DNA of 64,000 nt. Source: CAZFIM01 sp964519615 (lineage in GTDB: Bacteria; Chloroflexota; Dehalococcoidia; GIF9; UBA5629). The stretch spans positions 14,652 to 78,651 of the forward strand of contig CAZFIM010000004.1 of the NCBI GenBank assembly GCA_964519615.1, given 5' to 3'. Below, piece after piece: positions 54,107 to 63,474 of the stretch. Each line of letters starts with the position of its first letter. The stretch's first letter is position 1. Made by a program: the position numbers and the translations under genes. The notes beneath the pieces were generated by a model that saw nothing but the letters and a program-made list of their open reading frames with translations, had not been told where the DNA came from and did no database searches.

Positions 54107-55883
54107 GATCGCCTCCTTTCAAAGGGAGAGTAAAACTAAAGGTACTGCCTTTACCCCATTCGCTCTCCACCCAGATTTTACCGCCCATCATATCCAGTAT
54201 TTTTCTGCATATGGAAAGACCGAGGCCGGTGCCCTCGTACTGCCGCACCATGCCCGCATCGATCTGGCGGAAAGGCTGAAAAAGCTGCTCCATATCCTGG
54301 CGCTTGATACCGATGCCGGTATCGACAATGCGGGTAAGCATTTGGCCTCCATCGATAAAGCAATCGATACGAACGCTGCCTTTCTCAGTGAACTTTATGG
54401 CATTGTTGACAAGATTGAAGACAACCTGCTCCACGCGCCTTTGATCGCTTATTACCGGTGTTATCTCCGGTGAAATTTCAGCTTCCAGTGAAATGCCTTT
54501 TTTCTCGGCAAGCGGCTTCATATTCCTGGCAACCTTCTCGATAGCCTCTTTTATATCGCAGGGCTCTTGAGCGATAGTCAATTGTCCGGCCTCTATTTTG
54601 GAGATATCCAGAACATCGTTGATGAGATTGAGCAGATGTGTGGAGCTGTCGCGTACTATGCCGAGCTGTTTCTTCTGTTCCGCATTGAGCGGCCCCACCA
54701 TCTCCTGCTGCAGAATTCCCGTGAAGCCGATAATGGAATTGAGCGGCGTGCGCAATTCGTGAGACATTGTAGCCAGAAAGGCAGATTTAAGACGGTCGGC
54801 GGATTCCGCCAGTTCCTTTGCTTCCGCCAGCTCAGCGGTACGCTGCTTGACGATATCCTCAAGGTGATAGCGGTATCTGGTAAGCTCCACCTCTGCACGG
54901 TTGCGGGTTGCTATCTCCGCCTCCAGAGCCCGCGTTCTTGACCTGACCTGGGACCTCAGTATGAAACTGCCTCCTGCAAGAATAATGACCAGTGCCCCGA
55001 TGCCCGCAAGCATCCAGATAAGCCATATGGGAATAAGAAACTTCTGATGCTGTTTTACTCCCAGCCACGTTTCCTGCGCCTTATAATAAACTGAATCATC
55101 CTCCGCCTTCAATCCGGTTATATGATAATCTATCCTTTCTATAAGATGAGGTGCCATCTCCGCATCTTTGGGGAAAGCAAAATAGAGAGAGGCGGGCTGA
55201 AAAAGTATCGCAGTCTCTGCGACGTTGTACGCTGTTTGGTTTTGATTGCCGAAGTCCTTACTGGTAACGCCCGCATCCACCTCCCCGTTTGCCACCAGCT
55301 CGAACACTCTGTCATAACTCTCGACTTCCTTGAATGTGCAGTTGACATCGAAAAGTCTGGCCAGCGCCTTTATACCGTCCGGCCCTTCGACATTGACACT
55401 GCCCTTGAGCACCGCTATGTGTTTACCCTCAAGATCTATAATACTCTGTATGCCGGATCCTTTTTGAGTATATATTTTCGACCAGCTTGTCAGCACCGTC
55501 TCGTGAGAAAAGAGATACTCGATATTTCTCTCTTCTGAATACGCTACGTCAGGAAGAATGTCTATCCGGTTGTTTTGCAGCCACTCCTGGCATTCCTGCC
55601 ACGATCCGTGTACATATTCAATCTGCCATCCTTCCTGCGCCGCGATATAGCTGATGATATCCGGCCAGAAGCCTGCCGCATGTCCGTTTTTATCCGTAAA
55701 AATCTTGGGAGGGTTATCATAAATCCCTACTTTCACAATCCGTGAACCATCTTCGGCAAAGGTCATACTGCCGCTAAAAAAAAGAAACAGGGATACAAAT
55801 AAGATTAGAAGGAGAGATAAACGCATAAAAGGCAAAGCGATGATCCTCGTTGGAGAGACATTAGCGTGATTTCTTTTCTTCAT
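54102..55883 (-). CDS. Sensor histidine kinase with periplasmic solute-binding domain
   Basis: 593 residues, inner-membrane. Seen: signal/first helix (LSLLLILFVSLFLFFSG), an SBP_bac_3-type domain outside (about 48-275) with IVKVGIYDNPPKIFTD and WPDIISYIAAQEGW, a membrane helix (about 290-312), coiled coil, HisKA with FLATMSHELRTPLNSIIGF, and HATPase with NLVNNAIKFTEKG, DTGIGI and TGLGLSICRKIL. Known: such BvgS-like sensors bind amino acids or other small ligands outside. First gene of a three-gene phosphorelay; the others follow with overlapping starts. The gene's promoter carries a Fur-box palindrome. Confidence 0.94.
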   Translation of the reverse strand: MKKRNHANVSPTRIIALPFMRLSLLLILFVSLFLFFSGSMTFAEDGSRIVKVGIYDNPPKIFTDKNGHAAGFWPDIISYIAAQEGWQIEYVHGSWQECQEWLQNNRIDILPDVAYSEERNIEYLFSHETVLTSWSKIYTQKGSGIQSIIDLEGKHIAVLKGSVNVEGPDGIKALARLFDVNCTFKEVESYDRVFELVANGEVDAGVTSKDFGNQNQTAYNVAETAILFQPASLYFAFPKDAEMAPHLIERIDYHITGLKAEDDSVYYKAQETWLGVKQHQKFLIPIWLIWMLAGIGALVIILAGGSFILRSQVRSRTRALEAEIATRNRAEVELTRYRYHLEDIVKQRTAELAEAKELAESADRLKSAFLATMSHELRTPLNSIIGFTGILQQEMVGPLNAEQKKQLGIVRDSSTHLLNLINDVLDISKIEAGQLTIAQEPCDIKEAIEKVARNMKPLAEKKGISLEAEISPEITPVISDQRRVEQVVFNLVNNAIKFTEKGSVRIDCFIDGGQMLTRIVDTGIGIKRQDMEQLFQPFRQIDAGMVRQYEGTGLGLSICRKILDMMGGKIWVESEWGKGSTFSFTLPLKGGDH

Positions 55884-55941
55884 ACGCTGACAGCTTTTCG
55901 GGCCTATCTGCCCTCAATCTGTTTTACATCTGTTAAACTTC

Positions 55942-55970
55942 ATTCTCATATTTTTTCAGGTCTTTGTCAA
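55942..55970 (-). promoter_or_regulatory. Promoter of the phosphorelay operon
   Basis: Minus strand: TTGACA (complement of 55965-55970), a 17-base spacer and GAGAAT (complement of 55942-55947). Well placed for the kinase gene starting at 55883. Confidence 0.6.
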
Positions 55971-55986
55971 TAAATACCGCATTTTT

Positions 55987-56001
55987 TGATAATAATTATC
56001 A
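55987..56001. promoter_or_regulatory. Perfect Fur-type 7-1-7 palindrome
   Basis: TGATAATAATTATCA equals the TGATAAT-N-ATTATCA consensus I know for Bacillus Fur. It lies 16 bases upstream of the -35 box of the phosphorelay operon, rather than over the promoter core. A Fur-family regulator is encoded 8 kb away, but that one looks PerR-like, so the binding protein is not established. Confidence 0.6.
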
Positions 56002-56322
56002 TATTCAGTGCAATGTTTATGGTTTTATCTCCGCTTTGCCGGAAAAACATTTTCATTGCACACCATCGGCAACCGTATTACCGTACAATTCGCACGGCAG
56101 GGTATAAAATATCCGTCAATGAAAAAATTGAGTTTGATTTACTAGAGCGACATGCAAAGTTTACCCGGAGTCTATCCGTTGCAGCAGCCGTATGAGGGCA
56201 GGAGGAGCGCAGTAAAACCCGTGATGACAGATATACTGGCCTTTTTCTGTGTATTGTCTGCACTCAAACGAACGCAAACCTCAAGATAGTCCGGCAAAAA
56301 GCCTGTATAGATGACAATATGC

Positions 56323-58950
56323 CTAAGAACCGCAGCAGTGCTTATACTTTTTGCCTGAGCCACAGGGGCAGGGGTCGTTGCGGCCTACTTTTTTGCCGGG
56401 CGGAGGGGGCGCTTTCTGGGGTTTGGGCGCGGCAGGCGCCTGCCTAGTGGTAATAGAGGCTTTAAAGATGGTATGCACCAGGTCATGGCGTATCATCGCC
56501 AGCAGGCTCTCGAACATGGCATGGCCTTCCCGTTTATAGACCAGAAGGGGATCTATCTGCCGTACAGCCTGCAAGCTTGAGCTCTGGCGCAGATGGTCCA
56601 TGCCGGTGAGGTGCTCCTTCCACAGACTGTCAATTGTGCGCAGCATTACCAGACGCTCCAGCAGGCGCATATTCTGCTCACCCGTCTCCTGCTCCCGCTG
56701 CTCGTAGAACTGCTGAGCATACCGGCATAGCTTCTCCTCCGCCTCCTCCCTGTTCATGGCGGAAAAAGCAGAGGCATTTAATTCCTGCGGAAGCGGCATA
56801 ATATCCGCAATGTCCTTGAGCAGTCCCTGAACATCCGGATCCATCATGCCTTCGTAGTAGCCAGCAACCAGCCCCCGGACTTCCTCCTTAACCATGGAGA
56901 GAATATTAGCCTTGAGGTCGGCACCGCTTAAAATTTTATGGCGCTCGGCATAGATAACCTCACGGTGTTTATTGACGATATCATCGTATTCAACCAGGTG
57001 TTTGCGTATATCGAAATGGTAACCTTCAACTTTTACCTGTGCATTTTCAATAGCTTTGCTTATCATGGAATGCTCGATCGGCGTATGCTCGTCCATCCCC
57101 ACCCATTCCATAAATCCTTTCACCCGCTCCCCACCGAAACGCCGTACCACATCGTCCTCAAGGGAAACATAGAAACGCGTATTGCCCGGGTCGCCCTGAC
57201 GGCCGGAACGCCCCCTGAGCTGGTTATCGATGCGGCGCGATTCATGCCGCTCGGTGCCGACAACATGCAGTCCTCCCATTTCAAGTACCTTATTGTGTTC
57301 CTCATGCCAGGCATCGATAGCCTTCTGCCATGTGCGTTCATCACCATCGAAGCTTTCACGGTCGGGCGGTCTGCCGCCAAGGATAATATCAACGCCGCGG
57401 CCAGCCATATTGGTCGCCACCGTTACTGCCCCTACCCTACCCGCCTGGGCGATGATATCAGCCTCCCGCATGTTATTCTTGGCGTTAAGTACCTCGTGTT
57501 TGATGCCCCTGCGGGTCATCATTCCGCTTAGAAGCTCCGATTTCTCTATGGAAACTGTACCGATCAATACCGGCTTGCCCTCGCGGTTGAGGCGTTCTAT
57601 CTCATTGGTAACGGCCTTGAACTTCACCTCTTCGGTGCTGTATATCTGGTCCGGCAGGTCCTGACGTATCGCAGGTTTATTGGTGGGGATGACCACCACT
57701 TCCAGTTTATAAATTTTATGAAATTCTTCTGCCTCGGTGACGGCAGTACCAGTCATGCCTGCCAGTTTCTCATACATGCGGAAGAGGTTCTGGAAGGTAA
57801 TGGTAGCAAGGGTAACGCTCTCTCGCTGGACTTTGACCCTTTCCTTGGCCTCGATAGCCTGATGCAGTCCCTCGGAATAGCGTCTGCCGAACATCAGGCG
57901 GCCGGTGAACTCATCCACCAGCACCACCTGACCGTCCTTGACCACATAATCCCGGTCCCGTCTGAATAAAACCTTGGCCTTGAGCGCGTTATCCAGGTAA
58001 CGTATAAGCCCGTAGTTGGAGGGGTCGTAGAGATTGGGCGATTTCAGCACTCCCTCGCCTCGCAGTATCTGCTCCATGTGGGTCATGCCGTTATCCGTTA
58101 AGCTGACCGTGCGAGTCTTCTCATCCAGATCATAGTCCTCATTCAGAGCAAGCGGCACAACCGCACGGGCAAAAATGGCGTATTTTTCAGTAGCCTCCTC
58201 ATCGGAGCCGCTAATGATAAGCGGAGTACGTGCCTCATCGATAAGGATATTATCTACCTCATCGACGATGGCGTAGTTGAGCGAACGCTGTACACACTGG
58301 GAAAGGTCAACGACCATATTATCTCTCAGATAATCAAAACCGAACTCATTATTGGTGCCGTAGGTAATATCCGCTGCATATGCCTGACGCCGGTTTACCG
58401 GACGGTACATGGGCCAACGTTTATCCTCGGATTCATAATCAGGGTCGTAAAGCAGTGCCGGCAGAAAATCAGTAGAGGTCTGCTGCGGATAGATGCTGGC
58501 AACGCTCACTCCGAGGGCGTGATAGATAGGTGCCATCCAGTAGGCATCGCGCCGCGCCAGGTAGTCATTAACCGTTACGAGGTGACAGCCCTTTCCGGCC
58601 AGAGAATTCAAATAGAGCGGCAGCGTGGCGACGAGCGTTTTACCTTCACCAGTCCTCATCTCTGCTATCTTGCCCTGATGGAGAACCATACCTCCCATCA
58701 ACTGGACGTCATAATGCCGCTGGCCTATGGTACGCTTGGCAGCCTCCCGAACCGCAGCAAACGCCTCCGGGAGCAGGTTGTCCAGGGTTTCTCCGCTGGT
58801 CAGACGGGCTTTGAACTCGCCCGTTTTGGCGCGCAGATCATCTTCGCTGAGCTTCTCATAAACGGGCTCAAGCCCGTTTATCTTTTCTACCACAGAGCGG
58901 AGACGGTTCAGCTCTTTTTCGTTGGAATCACGAGAAAGCCATTTAAACAT
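56323..58950 (-). CDS. secA: Preprotein translocase ATPase SecA
   Basis: 875 residues. Seen: Walker A MRTGEGKTLVATLPLY, DEAD-type VDEVDNILIDEARTPLIISG in the first nucleotide domain, TNMAGRGVDI and RGRSGRQGDPG in the second, and the C-terminal zinc motif NDPCPCGSGKKYKHCC for SecB or lipid contact. Known: drives secreted proteins through SecYEG. It starts seven bases after prs stops and is likely the second gene of that operon, an arrangement I associate from memory with Dehalococcoidia. Confidence 0.97.
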   Translation of the reverse strand: MFKWLSRDSNEKELNRLRSVVEKINGLEPVYEKLSEDDLRAKTGEFKARLTSGETLDNLLPEAFAAVREAAKRTIGQRHYDVQLMGGMVLHQGKIAEMRTGEGKTLVATLPLYLNSLAGKGCHLVTVNDYLARRDAYWMAPIYHALGVSVASIYPQQTSTDFLPALLYDPDYESEDKRWPMYRPVNRRQAYAADITYGTNNEFGFDYLRDNMVVDLSQCVQRSLNYAIVDEVDNILIDEARTPLIISGSDEEATEKYAIFARAVVPLALNEDYDLDEKTRTVSLTDNGMTHMEQILRGEGVLKSPNLYDPSNYGLIRYLDNALKAKVLFRRDRDYVVKDGQVVLVDEFTGRLMFGRRYSEGLHQAIEAKERVKVQRESVTLATITFQNLFRMYEKLAGMTGTAVTEAEEFHKIYKLEVVVIPTNKPAIRQDLPDQIYSTEEVKFKAVTNEIERLNREGKPVLIGTVSIEKSELLSGMMTRRGIKHEVLNAKNNMREADIIAQAGRVGAVTVATNMAGRGVDIILGGRPPDRESFDGDERTWQKAIDAWHEEHNKVLEMGGLHVVGTERHESRRIDNQLRGRSGRQGDPGNTRFYVSLEDDVVRRFGGERVKGFMEWVGMDEHTPIEHSMISKAIENAQVKVEGYHFDIRKHLVEYDDIVNKHREVIYAERHKILSGADLKANILSMVKEEVRGLVAGYYEGMMDPDVQGLLKDIADIMPLPQELNASAFSAMNREEAEEKLCRYAQQFYEQREQETGEQNMRLLERLVMLRTIDSLWKEHLTGMDHLRQSSSLQAVRQIDPLLVYKREGHAMFESLLAMIRHDLVHTIFKASITTRQAPAAPKPQKAPPPPGKKVGRNDPCPCGSGKKYKHCCGS

Positions 58951-58957
58951 TTTAAAA

Positions 58958-59896
58958 TTATTCGAACAGAGCGCCGACGGAAAGGCCGGTATGGATGCGG
59001 TGTATAGCTTCTCCCAGCAGAGGCGCCGTGGGCAGGACCTTAACCTTATCCAGCTTTTTACTGCCGGTCACAGGTATGGTATTGGCAACCACCACTTCCT
59101 TGATGGGTGCTGCCGCGATCCTTTCAATAGCGGGGCCCGAGAAAACGGGATGAGAGCAGCAGGAGTAGACTTCCAGCGCTCCTCTATCCAGCAGGGTTTT
59201 AGCGGCCTGAACCAGTGATCCAGCCGTATCAATCTCGTCATCGACAAGGAGTGCCCGCATGCCTGCCACTTCACCGATTACGTTCATAGTCTCCGTCATA
59301 TCATTATTGCCTATGCGGCGTTTCTCGATAATGGCAAGGGGCGCATTAAGCTTGGTTGCCAGGTCTCTGGCCCGTTTGGAAATACCTATATCCGTCGCCA
59401 CTACTGTCAGCTTGTCAAGAGCCTTTTCCTTCCAGTAGTTGGCCAATATGGTAAGAGCGGTCAACTCGTCCACCGGTATATTGAAAAATCCCTGTATCTG
59501 TGCGGCATGGAGATCCATGGTCAGCAGACGGTTGGCTCCGGCGGTAGTGAGCAGGTCTGCCACCAACCTGGCCGTGATGGGTACGCGCGGCTGGTCTTTT
59601 TTATCAGTGCGACCGTAGCCGTAATAAGGAACCACGGCAGTAATTCTGCCCGCTGAAGCTCGTTTGAAAGCATCCAACATAATAAGCAGCTCGACGAGGT
59701 TGTTGCTTACAGGGGCACAAAAAGGCTGAATAACAAACACGTCACGCTCACGTACATTTTCAAGTATGCGGACAAAGATATTTTCATTGCTGAACTGGAA
59801 AATTTCAGCCTGACCCAACGGTAAATTGAGATATTCACACACTGCCTGCGCCAGCCCCGGGTGCGCATTTCCGCTGAATACCTTAAGCTCATCCAT
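58958..59896 (-). CDS. prs: Ribose-phosphate pyrophosphokinase
   Basis: 312 residues, class I PRPP synthase. Seen: FSNENIFVRILENVRERDVFVIQPF, YYGYGRTDKKDQPRVPITARL (ATP-loop with flexible segment), DLHAAQIQGFF and the PRPP motif LLVDDEIDTAGSLVQAA. Known: makes PRPP for nucleotides, His and Trp. GGGAG precedes ATG 59896 and an extended -10 promoter lies at 59937. First gene of the operon prs-secA. Confidence 0.97.
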   Translation of the reverse strand: MDELKVFSGNAHPGLAQAVCEYLNLPLGQAEIFQFSNENIFVRILENVRERDVFVIQPFCAPVSNNLVELLIMLDAFKRASAGRITAVVPYYGYGRTDKKDQPRVPITARLVADLLTTAGANRLLTMDLHAAQIQGFFNIPVDELTALTILANYWKEKALDKLTVVATDIGISKRARDLATKLNAPLAIIEKRRIGNNDMTETMNVIGEVAGMRALLVDDEIDTAGSLVQAAKTLLDRGALEVYSCCSHPVFSGPAIERIAAAPIKEVVVANTIPVTGSKKLDKVKVLPTAPLLGEAIHRIHTGLSVGALFE

Positions 59897-60321
59897 AATA
59901 ATCTCCCGTATTCAATAAATTGCCATACGGAAATAAATTATAGCACTATCAGGCTATTAGTGCCTATTATAAAGGAGAGGCAGCGTTTAAAAACGTCATT
60001 GGCTATGTAAGAGTTGCTCGTAATGAATGAACTCACTTCAGGATGAGCGACCCTGGCAGACAACACCTGAGAAGAAAAGTCCGTTTTCGGCATAAGACCA
60101 TGTATTGTGCCATCACAAATCCGGATTCTATTGTGATGCGGCAATCTGATCGTATGACCTTCCGGACGCGGAGACATCCGGCGCAGCAATCAGGTACTCT
60201 ATATGTACTGAAGTAGACCGATTAATGAATAGCCCGCTTTTAAAGCCGGCTTTTTCGGAAACCCTCAAAATATCTGCATCATGTGCCCTCAGAGGGATGC
60301 TCCGTGTATAATGGAGCGAAT
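59897..60321. other. Divergent intergenic region between prs and nth
   Basis: About 425 bases, no supported gene. It holds the prs promoter, an inverted repeat CATCACAA-N12-TTGTGATG (60111-60118 / 60131-60138) with a small ATCCGGAT palindrome in the loop, and near 60228-60256 an AGCC/GGCT stem with a T run. I see no conserved RNA of known type. Confidence 0.5.
59937..59945 (-). promoter_or_regulatory. Extended -10 promoter of prs
   Basis: On the minus strand TGCTATAAT (complement of 59937-59945): a perfect -10 with the TGn extension. The -35 position is poor, as is common for extended -10 promoters. It would give a 5' leader of about 35 bases. Confidence 0.55.
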
Positions 60322-60984
60322 ATGATTTACAGCACAATTGGACAAATACTTATGCTTCTTAAACAGGCCTATGGGCAGCGTATATGGCAGCCCGGGCGCG
60401 GGCCGGTGGAGGTGCTGGTGCAGACCATCCTTTCACAAAACACATCCGATGCCAATTCCCAGCGGGCATACGATAACCTTACTACCTTATTTGCAGACTG
60501 GGATGAGATTGCAGAGGCTGCTCCGGGCCAGGTAGCCATTGCTATCAAAAGCGGTGGATTGTCGGCAGTCAAAGCCGGATATATCATTCAGGCTCTCAAG
60601 CAGATAAAACAGTTGCGCGGCAGCTTCGACCTTTCATTTCTAAAAGACATGCCAATGGAGGAGGCGCGGCAGTGGCTCATGTCTCTGCCGGGAGTGGGCA
60701 TGAAAACGGCAAGCTGCGTCCTGCTTTTTTCTCTGGGAATGCCGTCACTACCCGTAGATACACACGTCTTTCGCGTGTCCAACAGGCTGGGACTGCTGCC
60801 GCAGAAGACCTCCGCCGATCAGGCACACCGCCTGCTTGAGCAAATTGTGTCTGCCGTAGATGTATATCCCTTCCATATCCTGTTGATCGAACACGGCAGA
60901 AAGACGTGCAGGTCGCAGAGACCCCTCTGCGCAGCATGTGCGCTTATGGATATATGCCCAAGCTGCGGGCTTTTTCTGAATTAG
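60322..60984 (+). CDS. nth: Endonuclease III-like DNA glycosylase with [4Fe-4S] cluster
   Basis: 220 residues from ATG 60322 (MIYSTIGQILM), with GGAG six bases upstream; upstream frame to 60283 is unlikely. Seen: VQTILSQNTSDANSQRAY (family Q), helix-hairpin-helix LPGVGMKTASC with catalytic Lys, VDTHVFRVSNRLG with catalytic Asp, and C-x6-C-x2-C-x5-C near the end (CRSQRPLCAACALMDIC). Known: removes oxidised pyrimidines, nicks the strand. Divergent from prs, convergent with glyA. Could be a close relative with other base specificity. Confidence 0.95.
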   Translation: MIYSTIGQILMLLKQAYGQRIWQPGRGPVEVLVQTILSQNTSDANSQRAYDNLTTLFADWDEIAEAAPGQVAIAIKSGGLSAVKAGYIIQALKQIKQLRGSFDLSFLKDMPMEEARQWLMSLPGVGMKTASCVLLFSLGMPSLPVDTHVFRVSNRLGLLPQKTSADQAHRLLEQIVSAVDVYPFHILLIEHGRKTCRSQRPLCAACALMDICPSCGLFLN

Positions 60985-61037
60985 TAATAAGGGCAGCCGG
61001 CAACGCTGTGTCCGTTAGCGCCGTTCTACGGTAAGCC

Positions 61038-62279
61038 TTAGTCTATTCCGGGTGCGGCAAAGCGGCCACAGAGCGAAGATACTTCTTCCTTCACCTGTGC
61101 AAGCAATTTTTGGTTCGTATGATCGGAGAGTACACGGGTGATAAAGGCCACGGTTTGTTTTATCTCCGCAGGACCGAAGCCGCGCGTGGTCATGGCCGGA
61201 GTCCCTAACCGCAGTCCACTGGTAATCTGCGGCGGCTTGGTATCGAAGGGGATAGCATTGCGGTTTGCCAGGATGCCCGCCGCTTCCAGTGCTTCCTGCG
61301 CATCCCGGCCTGTAAGCTCCGTTTTGGTCAGGTCTACCAGACACAAATGATTATCAGTACCGCCTGAGACCAGCCGGAAACCGTTGCGTTTGAGTTCCTC
61401 TGCCATAACCGCTGCATTTTCGACAACGGCTTTTTGATAGCGGGTAAATTCAGGCTGCAGGGCCTCATGAAACGCAATTGCCTTGGCAGCAACTGCATGC
61501 ATCAGCGGCCCGCCCTGCATCATGGGAAAAACAGCGGAATCAATTGCTGCCGCATGTTCTTTTTTGCAAAGAATGAACCCTGCCCGCGGACCACGCATGG
61601 TCTTATGAGATGAGGAGGTAACAACATCCGCATAAGGGACCGGCGTGGGATGCATGCCGGTAGCAACCAGCCCCGCTATATGCGCTATATCGGTTACCAG
61701 CATGGCGCCCGCTTTCCGGGCGATCTCACCGAAGCGCTCAAAATTGATAATGCGCGGATAGGAGCTGGCTCCTACCATGATGAGCTTCGGTTTAACGGCG
61801 AGCGCTTGTTTTTCTATCTGATCATAATCCAGAAGCTCGCTATCAGGATCGATGCCATAAGAAACAAAATTGTAGAACTTGCCCGAGAAATTGACCGGAG
61901 CTCCGTGGGTCAAATGACCGCCGTGGCTGAGCGTCATACCCATAACGGTATCGCCTACTTTCAGAAGAGCGAAATAGGTAGCCATATTAGCCTGGCTCCC
62001 GCTGTGCGGCTGTACATTGGCATGCTCCGCGCCGAAAAGCGCAAGAGCGCGCTCTATAGCCAGTGTCTCCACGATATCGACATTGAAGCATCCGCCGTAG
62101 TAGCGGCGTCCGGGGTAGCCCTCCGCATATTTATTGGTAAGTATGGAACCCTGTGCCTCCAGTACTGCTCTGGTAGCGTAGTTCTCGGCGGCGATCAAGT
62201 TGATCATCTCTTTTTGCCGCTTCGCTTCCAGCTCCAGTACGCGATTGACTTCTTTATCCGCGGGAAAATTGTTCAACAA
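61038..62279 (-). CDS. glyA: Serine hydroxymethyltransferase
   Basis: 413 residues, PLP enzyme converting serine plus tetrahydrofolate to glycine and methylene-THF. Seen: LIAAENYATRAVLEAQGS, NKYAEGYPGRRYYGG, NVQPHSGSQAN, SSSHKTMRGPRAG with Schiff-base Lys (about residue 225) and TPAMTTRGF. Normal length. Transcribed alone; the start ATG 62279 has CAAGGAATTG upstream. Confidence 0.97.
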   Translation of the reverse strand: MLNNFPADKEVNRVLELEAKRQKEMINLIAAENYATRAVLEAQGSILTNKYAEGYPGRRYYGGCFNVDIVETLAIERALALFGAEHANVQPHSGSQANMATYFALLKVGDTVMGMTLSHGGHLTHGAPVNFSGKFYNFVSYGIDPDSELLDYDQIEKQALAVKPKLIMVGASSYPRIINFERFGEIARKAGAMLVTDIAHIAGLVATGMHPTPVPYADVVTSSSHKTMRGPRAGFILCKKEHAAAIDSAVFPMMQGGPLMHAVAAKAIAFHEALQPEFTRYQKAVVENAAVMAEELKRNGFRLVSGGTDNHLCLVDLTKTELTGRDAQEALEAAGILANRNAIPFDTKPPQITSGLRLGTPAMTTRGFGPAEIKQTVAFITRVLSDHTNQKLLAQVKEEVSSLCGRFAAPGID

Positions 62280-62404
62280 TTCCTTGTCTCCAACAAAGTT
62301 TATGGAATAATATCACTCGCACTCGACTCAGGTCAATGTCCTGACCTATATTTTTTCCTGATTCATTTAAATACAACCACCTGTTTCTTTGCAGACTATT
62401 CCTA

Positions 62405-62433
62405 TTGATAAATTTTATTCCGGCAATTATACT
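62405..62433 (+). promoter_or_regulatory. Promoter for the lipoprotein at 62469
   Basis: TTGATA (62405-62410), 17 bases, TATACT (62428-62433). It points away from glyA and gives a short 5' leader of about 30 bases. Confidence 0.65.
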
Positions 62434-62468
62434 TCTACATCAGTTAATAAATGATATACAATCAGAAT

Positions 62469-62855
62469 ATGAGAAAGCTGATATCCGTAACATTACTGGT
62501 AACCGCTCTCCCGCTGCTACTCTCTGCCTGTGCGGGAGCCAGTGCAGTAAAAGGCGCTCCCGTCATCTACGAACTGAGCGCAGACCGTCCGCGCCTCTAC
62601 CCCCATACAACAGCAGAATTGAAATGCGTGGCCCTCGATCCGGAAAACGAGGACCTTTTTTATAAATGGTCGTCTACCGATGGTTCCATAAGCGGTGACG
62701 GACCTATCGTAAGCTGGAAAGCACCGGACAGTTACGGAGATTATCATATCATGGTGCTTGTGGAAGATGTGAGCGGCCACACCGTAAGTGCTACCATTAC
62801 CCTTGATGTAATACCCAACCCCAATCCGGGCTGCAAAACATGCGGGAAACAATAG
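62469..62855 (+). CDS. Lipoprotein with one Ig/PKD-like module
   Basis: 128 residues from ATG 62469 (MRKLISVTLLV); an ATG six codons upstream is less likely because it would lengthen the basic region. Seen: lipobox LLSAC, then a single module (about 35-118) with YELSADRPRLYPHTTAELKC, ALDPENEDLFYKWSSTDG, WKAPDSYGDYHIMVLVED, ending in CKTC. The same order of motifs recurs in the lipoprotein at 63475. Outside-facing, lipid-anchored; likely a binding or adhesion module, function unknown. Confidence 0.85.
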   Translation: MRKLISVTLLVTALPLLLSACAGASAVKGAPVIYELSADRPRLYPHTTAELKCVALDPENEDLFYKWSSTDGSISGDGPIVSWKAPDSYGDYHIMVLVEDVSGHTVSATITLDVIPNPNPGCKTCGKQ

Positions 62856-62914
62856 CCGTAACCGGCATAGGCTGGCGATGAAAGGTATATAATTACTTGA
62901 AGTGGAGTAAAAAG

Positions 62915-63316
62915 ATGGCAAGGACTATCGCTGCTGCAGTTATTGTTCTGCTTGTTCTACCGGCTTTATTGCTTTCAGGATGCGGCAACACCGAAGCTCC
63001 CGCCCCCGAAATGAGCAAAGTCCCTATTATCGTACTTTCAGATCAAATGTCGGTGCATGAGTTTGCCGGCGATGTCGTTCAAAGCATAGCGGTAATATCG
63101 GGGACTGCCCGTAATGACAGCAGCCAGACGATAGAATCTGCTTACATACAGGCCAACTATTATGATAAACAAGGCAATATGCTGGGTTCTGCCTCGGCGA
63201 TAATAGCCAATCTGGCTCCCGGCGCAATCTGGAACTTCACTATCGAGTTTAAAGGTGCTGACTCATGGAAAGCTGCTACCTACGATCTTTCTATCTCTAC
63301 CGGCACCACGCCTTAA
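62915..63316 (+). CDS. Lipoprotein with FxLYD-like domain
   Basis: 133 residues from ATG 62915, with GGAG eight bases upstream; a TTG at 62897 is less likely. Seen: signal with lipobox LLSGC, then a beta-rich domain SIAVISGTARNDSSQTIESAYIQANYYDKQGNMLG, the FxLYD pattern (a domain found in exported proteins, role unknown), ending DLSISTGTTP. Different module from its neighbours. The three consecutive lipoproteins share strand and may be co-regulated. Confidence 0.85.
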   Translation: MARTIAAAVIVLLVLPALLLSGCGNTEAPAPEMSKVPIIVLSDQMSVHEFAGDVVQSIAVISGTARNDSSQTIESAYIQANYYDKQGNMLGSASAIIANLAPGAIWNFTIEFKGADSWKAATYDLSISTGTTP

Positions 63317-63364
63317 ACCAGACAGAAAATATAAGACTGTAAGCATAGTAATGATTCAATAACC

Positions 63365-63373
63365 TGATATAAT
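63365..63373 (+). promoter_or_regulatory. Extended -10 element before the lipoprotein at 63475
   Basis: TGATATAAT (63365-63373): perfect -10 with TGn extension, 100 bases before the ATG. No good -35. Confidence 0.45.
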
Positions 63374-63474
63374 AGTATGGCATTGAAAGCAAACCCTCGT
63401 TTTCACAGCTCCGGAGATGTGCCGGATAAATAGAGCGTATGTATTTAATTTAAGAAGACGGGAAAGGAGAAAAG

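Larger units (their letters stand above)
55884..56322. other. Intergenic region between the phosphorelay operon and secA
   Basis: About 440 bases. The left part is the phosphorelay promoter plus a perfect 7-1-7 palindrome. A short frame at 55986-56195 has no ribosome site and no homology that I recognise. The rest, toward the secA stop, shows no clear terminator. Confidence 0.5.
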
